A stretch of DNA of 64,000 bases from Flavobacterium difficile (GTDB lineage: Bacteria; Bacteroidota; Bacteroidia; Flavobacteriales; Flavobacteriaceae), in the NCBI RefSeq assembly GCF_011392115.1, contig NZ_JAAJBT010000003.1, positions 1 through 64,000 of the forward strand. The letters are read 5' to 3'. This document shows, in pieces, positions 43,398 to 53,500 of this stretch (positions within the stretch are counted from its first letter, which is position 1; each line of letters opens with the position of its first letter). The notes under the pieces were generated by a model that did not search any database, was not told where the DNA came from, and saw nothing but the letters and a program-made list of their open reading frames with translations. A program made the translations under genes and the position numbers.

Positions 43398-43973
43398 TTA
43401 TATAAACAATCCTTTAATGTTGGCGGCAAATAATTTTATAGAAATGGCTAATAAAATGACACCAAAAACTTTTCTAATAATCCCTAAACCATTAATTCCT
43501 AATAATTTTTCAATTTTTCCAGACGATTTCAACACACCATATACTAAAATAACATTTATCAAAATGGCTATTATGATGTTTACTTTGTCGTAGGCAGCAC
43601 GCAATGATAATAAGGTCGTCATAGTACCAGCGCCTGCAATTAATGGAAAGGCAATCGGAACTATTGAGGCTGTAGTTGGATTGTCTTCTTTATATAAGCG
43701 AACGCCTAAAATCATTTCTAAAGCCAAAAAAAACAAAACAAAAGAACCGGCAACTGCAAAAGATTTAGCATCAATTCCAATTAATTTCAAAATTTCTTCG
43801 CCCACAAACAAAAAAACAATCATTATAATTGCCGAAACAATAGTTGCCTTTTCTGATTGAATGTGTCCAATTTTACTACGTAAATCGACAATTATAGGAA
43901 TACTTCCCAAAATATCAATTACGGCAAATAAAATCATTGATATCGTAAAAACTTCTTTCCAGTCGATTGCCAC
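43398..43973 (-). CDS. MarC family integral membrane protein
   Basis: 191 residues with about six transmembrane helices. The family pattern is clear: FAVIDILGSIPIIVDLRSKIG, GEEILKLIGIDAKSFAVAGSFVLFFLALEMILG, the central PIAFPLIAGAGTMTTLLSL and the closing GVILLAISIKLFAANIKGL. The role of MarC is not established (the antibiotic-resistance link was not upheld). A TATATTTG -7 box lies on the minus strand at 43997-44004. Confidence 0.9.
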   Translation of the reverse strand: MAIDWKEVFTISMILFAVIDILGSIPIIVDLRSKIGHIQSEKATIVSAIIMIVFLFVGEEILKLIGIDAKSFAVAGSFVLFFLALEMILGVRLYKEDNPTTASIVPIAFPLIAGAGTMTTLLSLRAAYDKVNIIIAILINVILVYGVLKSSGKIEKLLGINGLGIIRKVFGVILLAISIKLFAANIKGLFI

Positions 43974-44092
43974 AAGCTTAAGTGTAAATTATTTTGCAAA
44001 TATAGTCATATTGTTCAAAATGTATTTGAATTTAACGATTCATTAGGTTTATTAAAATTGAAATTTTAACATTTTTGGGTAATGCTACTTTT

Positions 44093-44128
44093 CTCAATTG
44101 AAAATTGACACTTTTAATCGTATCTTTG
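44093..44128 (+). promoter_or_regulatory. Promoter of the DUF3109 gene
   Basis: TATCTTTG (44121-44128), 19 bp before the ATG, is a strong Bacteroidota -7 box. TTG at 44098-44100, 20 bp upstream, fits the -33 position. Confidence 0.55.
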
Positions 44129-44146
44129 CGCCTTAAATTTTAGAAC

Positions 44147-44713
44147 ATGTTTCAACTTCAAAAAACCATAGTTTCTGAAGAAATTTTAGAAAAAGATTTC
44201 GTTTGTAATTTATCAGCTTGTAAAGGCGCTTGTTGTGTAGATGGTGATGCTGGCGCGCCCTTAACAAAAGAAGAAACACAAATATTAGCCGATATTTATC
44301 CGAAAGTAAAACCGTTTCTTAGAAAAGAAGGTATTGCTGCAATTGAAGCACAAGGTACTCACGTAATTGGCGAGGATGGTGAATTAGAAACTACATTAAT
44401 CGACGGAAAAGATTGTGCATACGTTATTTTTGATGGTCAAACAGCACTTTGCGGAATTGAACAAGCTTATAATCAAGGTTTGGTAGATTGGAAAAAACCA
44501 GTTTCTTGTCATTTGTATCCCGTAAGAGTGAAAGATTACTCTGATTTTTCAGCGGTAAATTATCATAAATGGCACATTTGTTCTGAAGCTTGTACTTTAG
44601 GGGCAGAATTACAAGTTCCAGTTTATAAATTTGTAAAAGAAGCTTTGGTGAGAAAATTTGGAAAAGCATGGTATGAAGAATTAGAAAAAGTAGCCGAAGA
44701 TTTGAAAAAATAG
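44147..44713 (+). CDS. DUF3109 family cysteine-rich protein
   Basis: 188 residues. Family motif LEKDFVCNLSACKGACCVDGDAGAPL (about 12-37, with a CxxxxCxGxCC cluster) and later cysteines in DGKDCAYV, TALCGIEQ, SCHLYPVR and ICSEACTLG. The pattern resembles YkgJ-type zinc/iron-sulfur proteins, so metal binding is likely. The family function is unknown. It is closed by a hairpin and precedes nrdB by 258 bp. Confidence 0.88.
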   Translation: MFQLQKTIVSEEILEKDFVCNLSACKGACCVDGDAGAPLTKEETQILADIYPKVKPFLRKEGIAAIEAQGTHVIGEDGELETTLIDGKDCAYVIFDGQTALCGIEQAYNQGLVDWKKPVSCHLYPVRVKDYSDFSAVNYHKWHICSEACTLGAELQVPVYKFVKEALVRKFGKAWYEELEKVAEDLKK

Positions 44714-44732
44714 AGCTTAAAAAAACAGTATT

Positions 44733-44780
44733 AAAAATCGTCTTAACAAGTGTAAAATCTGCACGTTAAGGCGATTTTTT
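44733..44780 (+). terminator. Rho-independent terminator
   Basis: aaaaatcgtcttaac pairs with gttaaggcgatttttt across a 17-nt loop, followed by a T run. Confidence 0.75.
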
Positions 44781-44971
44781 ATTTTGTTTAACGCAAAGTT
44801 AATTTATTGTAATTCAGAATGTTATAAAATAATTTTGTAATTTCGTAAATGGTTTAAATTGTTAAAAACTTCATTCAATTGTGAATAAGTTTGACTTTCA
44901 TTTTCTAAAAATATTACTGACTTTTGTAAGGCAGAAAAATTTAAAAAATACAACTAAAAAATCAAGAATAT

Positions 44972-45949
44972 ATGTCAACCGTAGAACCGATTTTACAAGA
45001 AAACAAAAACAGATTCGTAATTTTTCCTATCAAGCACCATGATATTTGGGAATGGTATAAAAAAATGGAAGCCAGTTTTTGGACTGCTGAAGAAATTGAT
45101 TTGTCTCAAGATTTAAACGATTGGAATAATAAATTGTCTCCTGATGAAAAATATTTCATCAAACATATTTTAGCTTTTTTTGCTGCTTCTGATGGTATCG
45201 TAAATGAGAATTTAGCAGAAAACTTTGTAAATGAAGTACAATATGCTGAAGCGAAGTTTTTCTACGGTTTCCAAATCATGATGGAAAACATTCACTCCGA
45301 AACGTATTCTCTTTTAATTGATACTTACGTGAAAGATGAAGCCGAAAAATCAGAGCTTTTTAACGCTTTAGAAGTTTTTCCTGCGATTAAGAAAAAAGCA
45401 GATTGGGCTTTAAGATGGATTGAATCTGATTCTTTTGCAGAACGTTTAATTGCTTTTGCTGCTGTTGAAGGAATTTTCTTTTCAGGTGCTTTCTGTTCTA
45501 TTTATTGGTTGAAAAAACGTGGTTTAATGCCAGGTTTAACATTTTCTAATGAATTGATTTCTCGTGATGAAGGCGTTCATTGTGATTTTGCAGTACACTT
45601 ACACAATCACCACTTAATTAATAAAGTGCCGAAAGACCGTATCCGAACAATTATTGTAGATGCCTTAAATATCGAAAGAGAATTTATTACTGAAAGTTTA
45701 CCAGTTTCATTAATTGGAATGAATGCGGGGTTAATGACACAATATTTAGAGTTCGTTGCAGACAGATTATTAGTAGAATTAGGTTGCGATAGAGAATACA
45801 ACACCGCAAATCCATTTGATTTTATGGATATGATTTCTTTACAAGGAAAAACCAATTTCTTCGAGAAAAAGGTAGCCGAATACCAAAAAGCTGGCGTAAT
45901 GAATACCGATATTGAAGCTCAAAAAATTAGTTTTGACGCTGATTTTTAA
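44972..45949 (+). CDS. nrdB: Class Ia ribonucleotide reductase small subunit
   Basis: 325 residues. Di-iron ligands and the radical tyrosine are present: [20 protein letters not shown] (Glu/Asp helix), [14 protein letters not shown] (E-x-x-H with Tyr four residues after His, as in the Tyr122 enzyme), [11 protein letters not shown] and [17 protein letters not shown]. It supplies the tyrosyl radical for nucleotide reduction. The 258-bp spacer before nrdA has phrase repeats and a possible NrdR-like palindrome, so the genes may be transcribed separately. Confidence 0.96.
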   Translation: MSTVEPILQENKNRFVIFPIKHHDIWEWYKKMEASFWTAEEIDLSQDLNDWNNKLSPDEKYFIKHILAFFAASDGIVNENLAENFVNEVQYAEAKFFYGFQIMMENIHSETYSLLIDTYVKDEAEKSELFNALEVFPAIKKKADWALRWIESDSFAERLIAFAAVEGIFFSGAFCSIYWLKKRGLMPGLTFSNELISRDEGVHCDFAVHLHNHHLINKVPKDRIRTIIVDALNIEREFITESLPVSLIGMNAGLMTQYLEFVADRLLVELGCDREYNTANPFDFMDMISLQGKTNFFEKKVAEYQKAGVMNTDIEAQKISFDADF

Positions 45950-45955
45950 TTTATC

Positions 45956-46060
45956 GCCACAAAGTGACAAAGAAAATACAAACTGGGTCTAAGTTTTAAA
46001 ATCAGACTAGAAATTGCCTCAAAAACATAAAAAAACTTCGCGTCTTAGTGTCTTTGAGGC
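45956..46060. repeat. Phrase-type imperfect inverted repeat
   Basis: gccacaaagtgacaaag (45956-45972) and cttagtgtctttgaggc (46044-46060) are complementary at 13 of 17 positions. They frame ~70 bp between nrdB and nrdA. The right arm belongs to the same phrase family as 5509-5535 and 39565-39591. Confidence 0.55.
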
Positions 46061-46109
46061 AAAAATTAATACAGAATTTCCCCAAATCGAGTATTACTTT
46101 TCCAAAAAA

Positions 46110-46127
46110 AGTCTGTAATTATAGACT
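46110..46127. promoter_or_regulatory. 18-bp palindrome upstream of nrdA (candidate operator)
   Basis: agtct gtaattat agact has perfect 5-bp arms with an AT-rich centre, 81 bp before the nrdA ATG. NrdR boxes are short AT-rich palindromes in this position; the sequence does not fit the known consensus exactly. Confidence 0.4.
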
Positions 46128-46171
46128 AGCCTAAATTTCTGGCCAAAATAATTAATACAAATAACCCGAAG

Positions 46172-46189
46172 CAGCAAAGGGATTTGCTG
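46172..46189 (+). promoter_or_regulatory. 5'-leader hairpin of nrdA
   Basis: cagcaaa (46172-46178) and tttgctg (46183-46189) form a perfect 7-bp stem around a ggga loop, ending 18 bases before the chosen start codon. It could affect translation or mRNA stability; no known leader motif was recognised. Confidence 0.4.
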
Positions 46190-46207
46190 TTTCACAAAAC
46201 AAAAACT

Positions 46208-48637
46208 ATGTACGTAATAAAAAGAGATGGCCATAAAGAGCCTGTAAGTTTTGACAAAATCACAGACCGAATTAAAAAACTGTGTTATGGTTTAAACGAT
46301 TTAGTAGATGCTGTAAAAGTAGCCATGAGAGTTATTGAAGGTTTGTACGATGGTGTAACCACTTCAGAATTAGATAACTTGGCAGCAGAAACAGCAGCTT
46401 CAATGACCATTGCTCACCCAGATTACGCACAACTTGCCGCTCGTATTGCGATTTCGAATTTACATAAAAACACTACTAAATCTTTCTCGGAAACGATGAA
46501 CGAAATGTATCATTATGTGAATCCAAGAACGAATCAAGCTGCGCCACTTCTTTCAGAGGAAGTACACAAAGTAATTCAAGAAAATGCAGAATATTTAAAT
46601 TCTCACATCATATATAATAGAGATTTTAACTACGATTATTTCGGATTTAAAACTTTAGAGCGCTCGTATTTATTAAAAATTAATGGTAAAATCGTAGAAC
46701 GTCCACAACACATGCTAATGCGTGTTTCTGTTGGAATTCACTTAAATGATTTACCAGCTGTGTTAGAAACGTACGACTTAATGTCGAAAAAGTATTTCAC
46801 ACACGCTACGCCAACTTTATTTAACGCGGGAACACCAAAACCTCAAATGTCCTCTTGTTTCCTTTTAGCAATGCAAGACGATAGTATCGATGGAATTTAC
46901 GACACGTTAAAACAAACAGCAAAAATCTCACAATCAGCAGGAGGAATTGGTTTATCAATCCACAATGTTCGCGCAACGGGTTCTTATATTCGTGGTACAA
47001 ACGGAACGTCTAATGGAATTGTTCCTATGTTACGTGTGTTCAACGATACGGCACGTTACGTAGATCAAGGTGGAGGAAAACGTAAAGGAAGTTTTGCCAT
47101 TTACATCGAACCATGGCATGCAGATATTTTCGATTTCTTAGATTTGAAAAAGAACACAGGTAAAGAAGAAATGCGTGCGCGTGATTTGTTTTTCGCGATG
47201 TGGACGTCGGATTTATTCATGAAACGTGTACAAGAAGATGGTTTATGGACGTTAATGTGTCCAAATGAATGTCCTGGTTTATACGATGTGTATGGGGAAG
47301 AATTCGAAGCCTTATATACTTCATACGAAGCCGCTGGAAAAGGTAGAAAAACCATCAAAGCTCATGAATTGTGGGAAAAAATTCTAGAATCGCAAATCGA
47401 AACTGGAACGCCATACATGTTGTATAAAGATGCAGCTAACAGAAAATCAAATCAGAAAAATTTAGGTACGATTCGTTCTTCGAATTTATGTACGGAGATT
47501 ATGGAATATACTTCGAAAGATGAAATTGCAGTTTGTAACTTAGCGTCTCTTTCGTTACCCATGTTCGTGGAGAACGGTGCCTTCAACCACGAGTTGTTTT
47601 ATACGGTTACCAAACGAGTAACTAAAAACTTAAATAAAGTTATTGATAGAAATTATTATCCTGTAATTGAGGGAGAAAATTCTAACAAACGTCACCGTCC
47701 AATCGGATTAGGAGTGCAAGGTTTAGCAGATGCTTTCATCATGCTAAGAATGCCTTTCACCAGTGACGAAGCGAAAAAATTAAACCAAGAAATCTTCGAA
47801 ACCATGTACTTTGCAGCTGTAACGGCTTCAATGGAAATGGCTAAAGAAGAAGGACCGTATTCCACTTTTAAAGGTTCGCCAATTTCTCAAGGGGAATTCC
47901 AATATAACCTTTGGGGTTTACAAGATTCAGATTTATCAGGTCGTTGGGATTGGGCGAATTTAAGAAAAGAAGTAATGGAATTTGGAGTGCGTAACTCGTT
48001 ATTAGTAGCGCCAATGCCAACGGCTTCTACGTCTCAAATTTTAGGAAACAACGAAGCGTTTGAACCGTATACTTCAAACATTTATACCCGTCGAGTTTTA
48101 TCTGGTGAATTCATCGTGGTAAATAAACATTTATTAGAAGATTTGGTGAAATTGGGACTTTGGACAGAAGACTTAAAACAAGAATTAATGCGTGAAAACG
48201 GATCGGTTCAAAACTTAAACATTCCACAAGATTTAAAAGAATTATACAAAACGGTTTGGGAAATGTCGATGAAAGATATTATCGATATGTCTCGTCACCG
48301 TGGGTATTTCGTAGACCAATCGCAGTCGTTAAACTTGTTCATGCAAAATGCCAATTATGCCAAATTAACATCGATGCATTTCTACGCTTGGCAATCAGGT
48401 TTAAAAACAGGAATGTATTATTTACGTACTAAAGCGGCTGTTGATGCGATTAAATTCACGTTAAACAACGACAAAAAAACAGAACCAATTCAGAACATTC
48501 AGCCTAAAGAACAATTAGAAGTCGTACAAGCCGTAGAGCCGGTTGCTACTTCTGCTATGTCTGCTGCAGAATACAGAGCGATGATTGAATTAGCTAAAAA
48601 TGCTGGTCCAGACGATTGTGAAATGTGTGGATCTTAA
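46208..48637 (+). CDS. nrdA: Class Ia ribonucleotide reductase large subunit
   Basis: 809 residues from the ATG at 46208 (MYVIKRDG); the ATG eight codons earlier lies over the leader hairpin. An N-terminal ATP cone (about 1-95) has [16 protein letters not shown]. Catalytic features include [37 protein letters not shown] (active-site Cys and Glu/Asn) and PMPTAST. The C-terminus CEMCGS gives the redox-relay Cys pair. It acts with NrdB to make deoxynucleotides. Confidence 0.96.
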   Translation: MYVIKRDGHKEPVSFDKITDRIKKLCYGLNDLVDAVKVAMRVIEGLYDGVTTSELDNLAAETAASMTIAHPDYAQLAARIAISNLHKNTTKSFSETMNEMYHYVNPRTNQAAPLLSEEVHKVIQENAEYLNSHIIYNRDFNYDYFGFKTLERSYLLKINGKIVERPQHMLMRVSVGIHLNDLPAVLETYDLMSKKYFTHATPTLFNAGTPKPQMSSCFLLAMQDDSIDGIYDTLKQTAKISQSAGGIGLSIHNVRATGSYIRGTNGTSNGIVPMLRVFNDTARYVDQGGGKRKGSFAIYIEPWHADIFDFLDLKKNTGKEEMRARDLFFAMWTSDLFMKRVQEDGLWTLMCPNECPGLYDVYGEEFEALYTSYEAAGKGRKTIKAHELWEKILESQIETGTPYMLYKDAANRKSNQKNLGTIRSSNLCTEIMEYTSKDEIAVCNLASLSLPMFVENGAFNHELFYTVTKRVTKNLNKVIDRNYYPVIEGENSNKRHRPIGLGVQGLADAFIMLRMPFTSDEAKKLNQEIFETMYFAAVTASMEMAKEEGPYSTFKGSPISQGEFQYNLWGLQDSDLSGRWDWANLRKEVMEFGVRNSLLVAPMPTASTSQILGNNEAFEPYTSNIYTRRVLSGEFIVVNKHLLEDLVKLGLWTEDLKQELMRENGSVQNLNIPQDLKELYKTVWEMSMKDIIDMSRHRGYFVDQSQSLNLFMQNANYAKLTSMHFYAWQSGLKTGMYYLRTKAAVDAIKFTLNNDKKTEPIQNIQPKEQLEVVQAVEPVATSAMSAAEYRAMIELAKNAGPDDCEMCGS

Positions 48638-48663
48638 TTCTAATATGATATCATAAATTATAC

Positions 48664-48697
48664 AAAACAGCCATTATTTTTAGTGGCTGTTTTTTTA
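48664..48697 (+). terminator. Rho-independent terminator
   Basis: aaacagcca / tggctgttt arms around an AT-rich loop with a T run follow nrdA. Confidence 0.7.
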
Positions 48698-48719
48698 TAC
48701 CTTTGTAAAAAATAAAATC

Positions 48720-48941
48720 ATGGCAAAAGAAAAAGGAGTTTATACTGGAATTATAGAGCAAGATGCCGACGGAAATTTTTTCTGCGGACCTTATATGTTA
48801 GATTATAAATTAGTCGTTTCGAAATTTAAATTAGGCGACGAAGTGAATATTAAAACCATTATTGAAAATCCAAGTGATAAAAGTTACGATAAGTATCCTA
48901 AGAAATCCAATTTGTTTTTCTTATCTAACTTAAAAGAGTAA
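48720..48941 (+). CDS. Hypothetical protein (small, nrdA-downstream)
   Basis: 73 residues: MAKEKGVYTGIIEQDADGNFFCG, then YMLDYKLVVSKFKLGDEVNI and KSYDKYPKKSNLFFLSNLKE. It has no signal peptide or membrane segment. The start fits the only reasonable ATG. I do not recognise the family. It is separated from nrdA by a terminator, and a hairpin follows it at 48947-48975, so it has its own transcript. Confidence 0.65.
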   Translation: MAKEKGVYTGIIEQDADGNFFCGPYMLDYKLVVSKFKLGDEVNIKTIIENPSDKSYDKYPKKSNLFFLSNLKE

Positions 48942-48946
48942 ATTTT

Positions 48947-48975
48947 AAAGCCTTCTTTTTGAAGGTTTTTTTTTT
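48947..48975 (+). terminator. Rho-independent terminator
   Basis: aaagccttc / gaaggtttt hairpin with a long T run immediately after the small gene. Confidence 0.75.
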
Positions 48976-48987
48976 GGATTTAATTTA

Positions 48988-49105
48988 GCCACCAATTCAC
49001 GAATTTATTTTTAGATTGTTTTATTCCGAAGATATAATTCGTATACTTATCAAAATTGTCGATTTTAAATAGTGCAATTCAATTTTTAATTCGAGAATTC
49101 GTGGC
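48988..49105. repeat. Phrase-type 18-bp imperfect inverted repeat (gccac-aattc-cgaatt)
   Basis: gccaccaattcacgaatt (48988-49005) and the reverse complement of 49088-49105 match at 16 of 18 positions. They enclose about 80 bp with no coding potential, between the small hypothetical gene and the dGTPase gene. Confidence 0.65.
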
Positions 49106-49160
49106 AAAATAGTTCCAAATTTCTATCTTCGTATTTCAAATATTTAACTTCATACTTCCA

Positions 49161-50507
49161 ATGATGCACTGGGAACAACTTTTGTCTTTAAAACGACAAG
49201 GCGATACAAGTAAACGATTACGAAAAGAACAAGACGATACCCGTTTAGGTTTTGAAGTAGATTATGATAGAATTATTTTTTCTTCAGAATTTCGTTTGCT
49301 TCAAGATAAAACACAAGTGATTCCGCTTTCAAAAACTGATTTTGTACACACGCGTTTAACACACAGTTTAGAAGTTTCAGTTGTAGGACGTTCCATCGGA
49401 AGGTTAGTTGGGAAAAAAATTTTAGAAAAATATCCGCATTTACAAGAAATTCACGGCTATCAACTAAACGATTTTGGTGCGATTGTAGCTGCTGCTTGTT
49501 TGTCACACGATATTGGAAATCCGCCTTTCGGACATTCAGGAGAAAAAGCCATTGGAGAATATTTTTCATCTGGAAGCGGACAAAAATACAAATCGGAAGT
49601 GTCTGAAAAAGAATGGCAAGACCTTATCGATTTTGAAGGAAATGCGAATGGATTTTCTATTTTAACTTCTAGTAGAGAAGGCGTAGAAGGTGCGTTACGT
49701 TTGTCTTACGCGACTTTAGGCACGTTTATGAAATATCCAAAAGAAAGCTTGCCTAAAAAACCAACCTCAAATATTTGCGATAAAAAATACGGATTCTTTC
49801 AACAAGATAAAAAATTCTTTCAAGAAGTGGCTACCGAATTGGGATTGATTTCGAATAAAACGAATCCAGATGTGGGTTATTTTCGTCATCCTTTAGCTTT
49901 TTTAGTAGAAGCTGCCGACGATATTTGTTATACGATTATCGATTTTGAAGATGGAATAAAACTCGGATTAATCAATGAAGATTTCGCCTTAGAATATTTG
50001 ATTAAATTGGTGCAAAAATCTATAGATTCCAAAAAATACAATGAACTAAAAACGAAAGAAGATCGCATCAGTTATTTACGTGCACTAGCCATTGGCAGTT
50101 TAATTAATGATGCCGTTTCGATTTTTATGGAAAACGAATCAGACATTTTAAAAGGTGATTTTTCAGTTTCTTTAATGGATAAAAGTCAGTATAAAGCTCA
50201 AATTTCAGACATTATAGCTATTAGTGTGAAAAACATTTACCAATCTAAAGAAGTCATAGAAAAAGAAATTATTGGCTATAAAGTGATTCATACTTTATTA
50301 GATGTTTTTATTACAGCTTATATTAATACTTCAGAAAATAAGGCTACCAATCATGATAAATTAATTATGGATATTTTACCAGAAAAGTATAAAAGTAACA
50401 AGGAAACTATGTATGAAAAGTTATTAAATATATGTCAGTTTATTTCTTTACTTACCGACGGAAAAGCGATTGAAATATATAAAATCATTAATGCTACAAA
50501 AATATAA
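49161..50507 (+). CDS. dgt: Deoxyguanosinetriphosphate triphosphohydrolase (dGTPase)
   Basis: 448 residues (or from the second ATG at 49164). HD-domain phosphohydrolase: HTRLTHSLEVSVVGRSIGR (first His), AACLSHDIGNPPFGHSGE (HD pair and surrounding), DDICYTIIDFEDG (Asp). N-terminal DDTRLGFEVDYDRIIFSSEFRRLQDKTQVIPL-type arm is typical of dGTPases (here SSEFRLLQDKTQ). It hydrolyses dGTP to deoxyguanosine and triphosphate and may limit the dNTP pool. The start is preceded by a phrase of the cttcatacttcc type (49139-49160). Confidence 0.88.
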   Translation: MMHWEQLLSLKRQGDTSKRLRKEQDDTRLGFEVDYDRIIFSSEFRLLQDKTQVIPLSKTDFVHTRLTHSLEVSVVGRSIGRLVGKKILEKYPHLQEIHGYQLNDFGAIVAAACLSHDIGNPPFGHSGEKAIGEYFSSGSGQKYKSEVSEKEWQDLIDFEGNANGFSILTSSREGVEGALRLSYATLGTFMKYPKESLPKKPTSNICDKKYGFFQQDKKFFQEVATELGLISNKTNPDVGYFRHPLAFLVEAADDICYTIIDFEDGIKLGLINEDFALEYLIKLVQKSIDSKKYNELKTKEDRISYLRALAIGSLINDAVSIFMENESDILKGDFSVSLMDKSQYKAQISDIIAISVKNIYQSKEVIEKEIIGYKVIHTLLDVFITAYINTSENKATNHDKLIMDILPEKYKSNKETMYEKLLNICQFISLLTDGKAIEIYKIINATKI

Positions 50508-50593
50508 TTGCACAAAATGAAAAGAAATGCTAATTTCTTTGCTTTTTTTTTATAAAATATTAATTTTGAGGAATTAACAAAAACCTCAAAATC

Positions 50594-53500
50594 ATGAAAA
50601 AACTTACGCTACTTACCTTAAGCATGCTATCATTAGTTTTTACAAGTTGTAAAGATGAAGTTAGTACAGCTAAGAGCAACAAAGTTAAAATAGTTAATAC
50701 AACACCGGTTGATTCTCCCAAAGAAGTAAATTATCAGAAAAATCAAGTTACTGAAAAGGTTACGACTAAAAAAATGGCGGTTGCCACTAAATCAGTAGCG
50801 GTTGCTCAAAATGAAAATAGTAAATTTGACTTAATCAGACAAAAACATGAAGTGTTTTTGAAAAATAGTCCATTTAAAAAAACGATTCATTTATCGAAAT
50901 CAGAAAGAAAAGCATTAGGTATTACTCCAAATAAATATTACGAAAGTGAGTGGGAGTTAACTATGGATCCGACTATTGGTAGACCTACTCCCGAAAAATT
51001 AGCCATAATAAAAAACAGACTTCAAAAAGAAACAGCAGATATACTTGCTTCTGGAAGAGTTCCAGGTGACGCTTCAGATAATAATTGGATTGAAAGAGGG
51101 CCAACTAATGTTGGTGGACGAGTAAGAGCTGTTATGTTTGACCCGAATGATGCTACATCTGAAACGGTTTTTGCTGGTGGTGTAAGTGGTGGTTTATGGA
51201 AAAATACAAATATCTCTAACTCAGGATCTGTTTGGACAAGAGTAAATATACCAGATAATTTAGCCGTATCATGCATAACCTATGATCCAAATAATACCAC
51301 AACTTTTTATGTAGGAACAGGTGAATCTTATGTTGGTGGCGATGTTAATGGGGATGGAGTTTGGAAATCTGTTGACTCAGGAGCTACATGGTCAAGAGTG
51401 TTTGGTGGAATTAGTGGTGCTTCAGTTTTTCAATCAAGTTCTAATATTACAGTAAATTCTCCTGTTGGAATTGCAGGAAATTATGTTTCTGTTGAAACTA
51501 CTGCTTTTGGACCATCTATTTCTAGTCCGATTACATCAAATGTCGTATTAGTAAATGACGGAGCTTCTTCACCAACAAGTTTGGGTTGTTCTCCTTTAAC
51601 AAATGGTGCGGCTGTAAGTGGAAAAATTGCCCTAATTCGAAGAGGTGTTTGTAATTTTATCCAAAAAATTCAAAACGCACAAAATGCTGGTGCAATAGCA
51701 GTTATTATGATAAATAATGTTCCAGGAGTGCCATTGCCAATGGGTGGAACAGATTCCGCTGGAGCCATTTCAATACCTTCTGTAATGATTTCTAAAACAG
51801 ATGGAGATCTTATAGAAGCTGCATTACTTTCCAATCAAGTAAATGTTACATTAACACCCTCAAATGGAGGTGTTACAGGTTTAATTGTTCCCGGAAAACA
51901 ACATATCAATGATATTAAAATTAGAAATAATGCAGGTGTTTCTGAAATTTTTGTAGCTGCAGGAGATGCTTTCTATGCGGCTGCAAATTCAACCACTTTT
52001 CTTGGTGGTCCTGAATATGGATTATACAAATCTGTAAATGGTGGATCAAGTTGGACGGAAGTAAATTTACCTTTAACTCCAAATAACCGCAAACATTGTC
52101 CTAATGATATAGCTATTGCGGCTGATAACGAAGTTTGGGTTTCTACAACCAATAGTGTGCTATATGGCGATGGTGGTGGAATGGTTTTCGCCTCACTTGA
52201 TGGTGTAAATTTTAGCGAAAAACATACTATTTCAGGGGGCGATAGAACACAAATTGCAGTTTCAAGAACTACTCCTAATAAAGCTTATATTTTGGCAGAA
52301 TTATCTTCTGGAGGAGTTATTTTGACAAGAACTTTAGATGATTTTACAACTACTACTAATCTAGCATTACCAGATGATGCTGACCCAGGAATTACTCCTG
52401 CCGATTTTACAAGAGGACAAGCTTTTTACGATTTAATGCTTGAGGTAGATCCTAACAACGATCAAGTAGTATATACAGGTGGTATCGATTTATTTAAATC
52501 TACGAATGGTGGTATTAGTTGGAATCAGTTTTCGCATTGGTATGGTGGTTTTGGTTTTCAAGAAGTACACGCAGACCAACACGCATTAGCTTTTGCAAAT
52601 GGTTCTTCTACTAAAATGGTTTTTGGTAACGATGGTGGAGTATATTTCTCTGGAAACTCAGGAACAACTACTACTTCTAGAAATACGGGATTAAATATTA
52701 CTCAGTTTTATACTGTTGCAGTTGCGCCAACAACAAACGGTATGACAGGTGAAAATTTCCTAGCTGGTGCACAAGATAACGGATCTCAAATGTTTTTAAA
52801 TGCTTCGGCTGGTACAAGTGGAAGTACTGAAGTACAGGGTGGTGATGGTGCTCATGTTTTTTTCGATCAGAATACTGTTGGTACCGATAGATACAGAATT
52901 ACTAACTATGTATACAATCAAAGCATAAATTTATTTAATTATGCAACAAATACTACAAGAACAATTAATTCTGAAAGCACCAATTTTGGAGCCTTTATTT
53001 GTCCAATGGCTTTAGATTCTTCATTAGATATTTTATATGCTGATTATTCAGATACAGCCGCAGCAACTCCTGTGTACAGAATTAGAAGATATAGCAATTT
53101 AAAATCGGGAACAGTTGCTAAAGTGAATTTAACTAATGCGCTTTTAACAGCTTCTCCAACGGCCTTAACTGTTTCTAAATACACTACAGCTTCAACAACT
53201 TTATTAGTTGGTACCAGAAATGGAAGATTACTAAGAATTACAAATGCTAATGGAACAGCTGCTTGGACAGATATAACAGGTGCTGAATTTGTAGGTAGTA
53301 TTTCAGATGTTGAATACGGCGCTTCAGAAAATGAAATTTTCGTTACTATGCATAATTATAATGTGGTAAGTATATGGTATTCCTCTAATGCTGGTGTTTC
53401 TTGGGTGAATAAAGAAGGTAATTTGCCAGATATGCCAGTGAAATGTATTTTAAAAAATCCATTACTTGCAAACGAGGTTATTGTTGGAACAGAATTAGGT

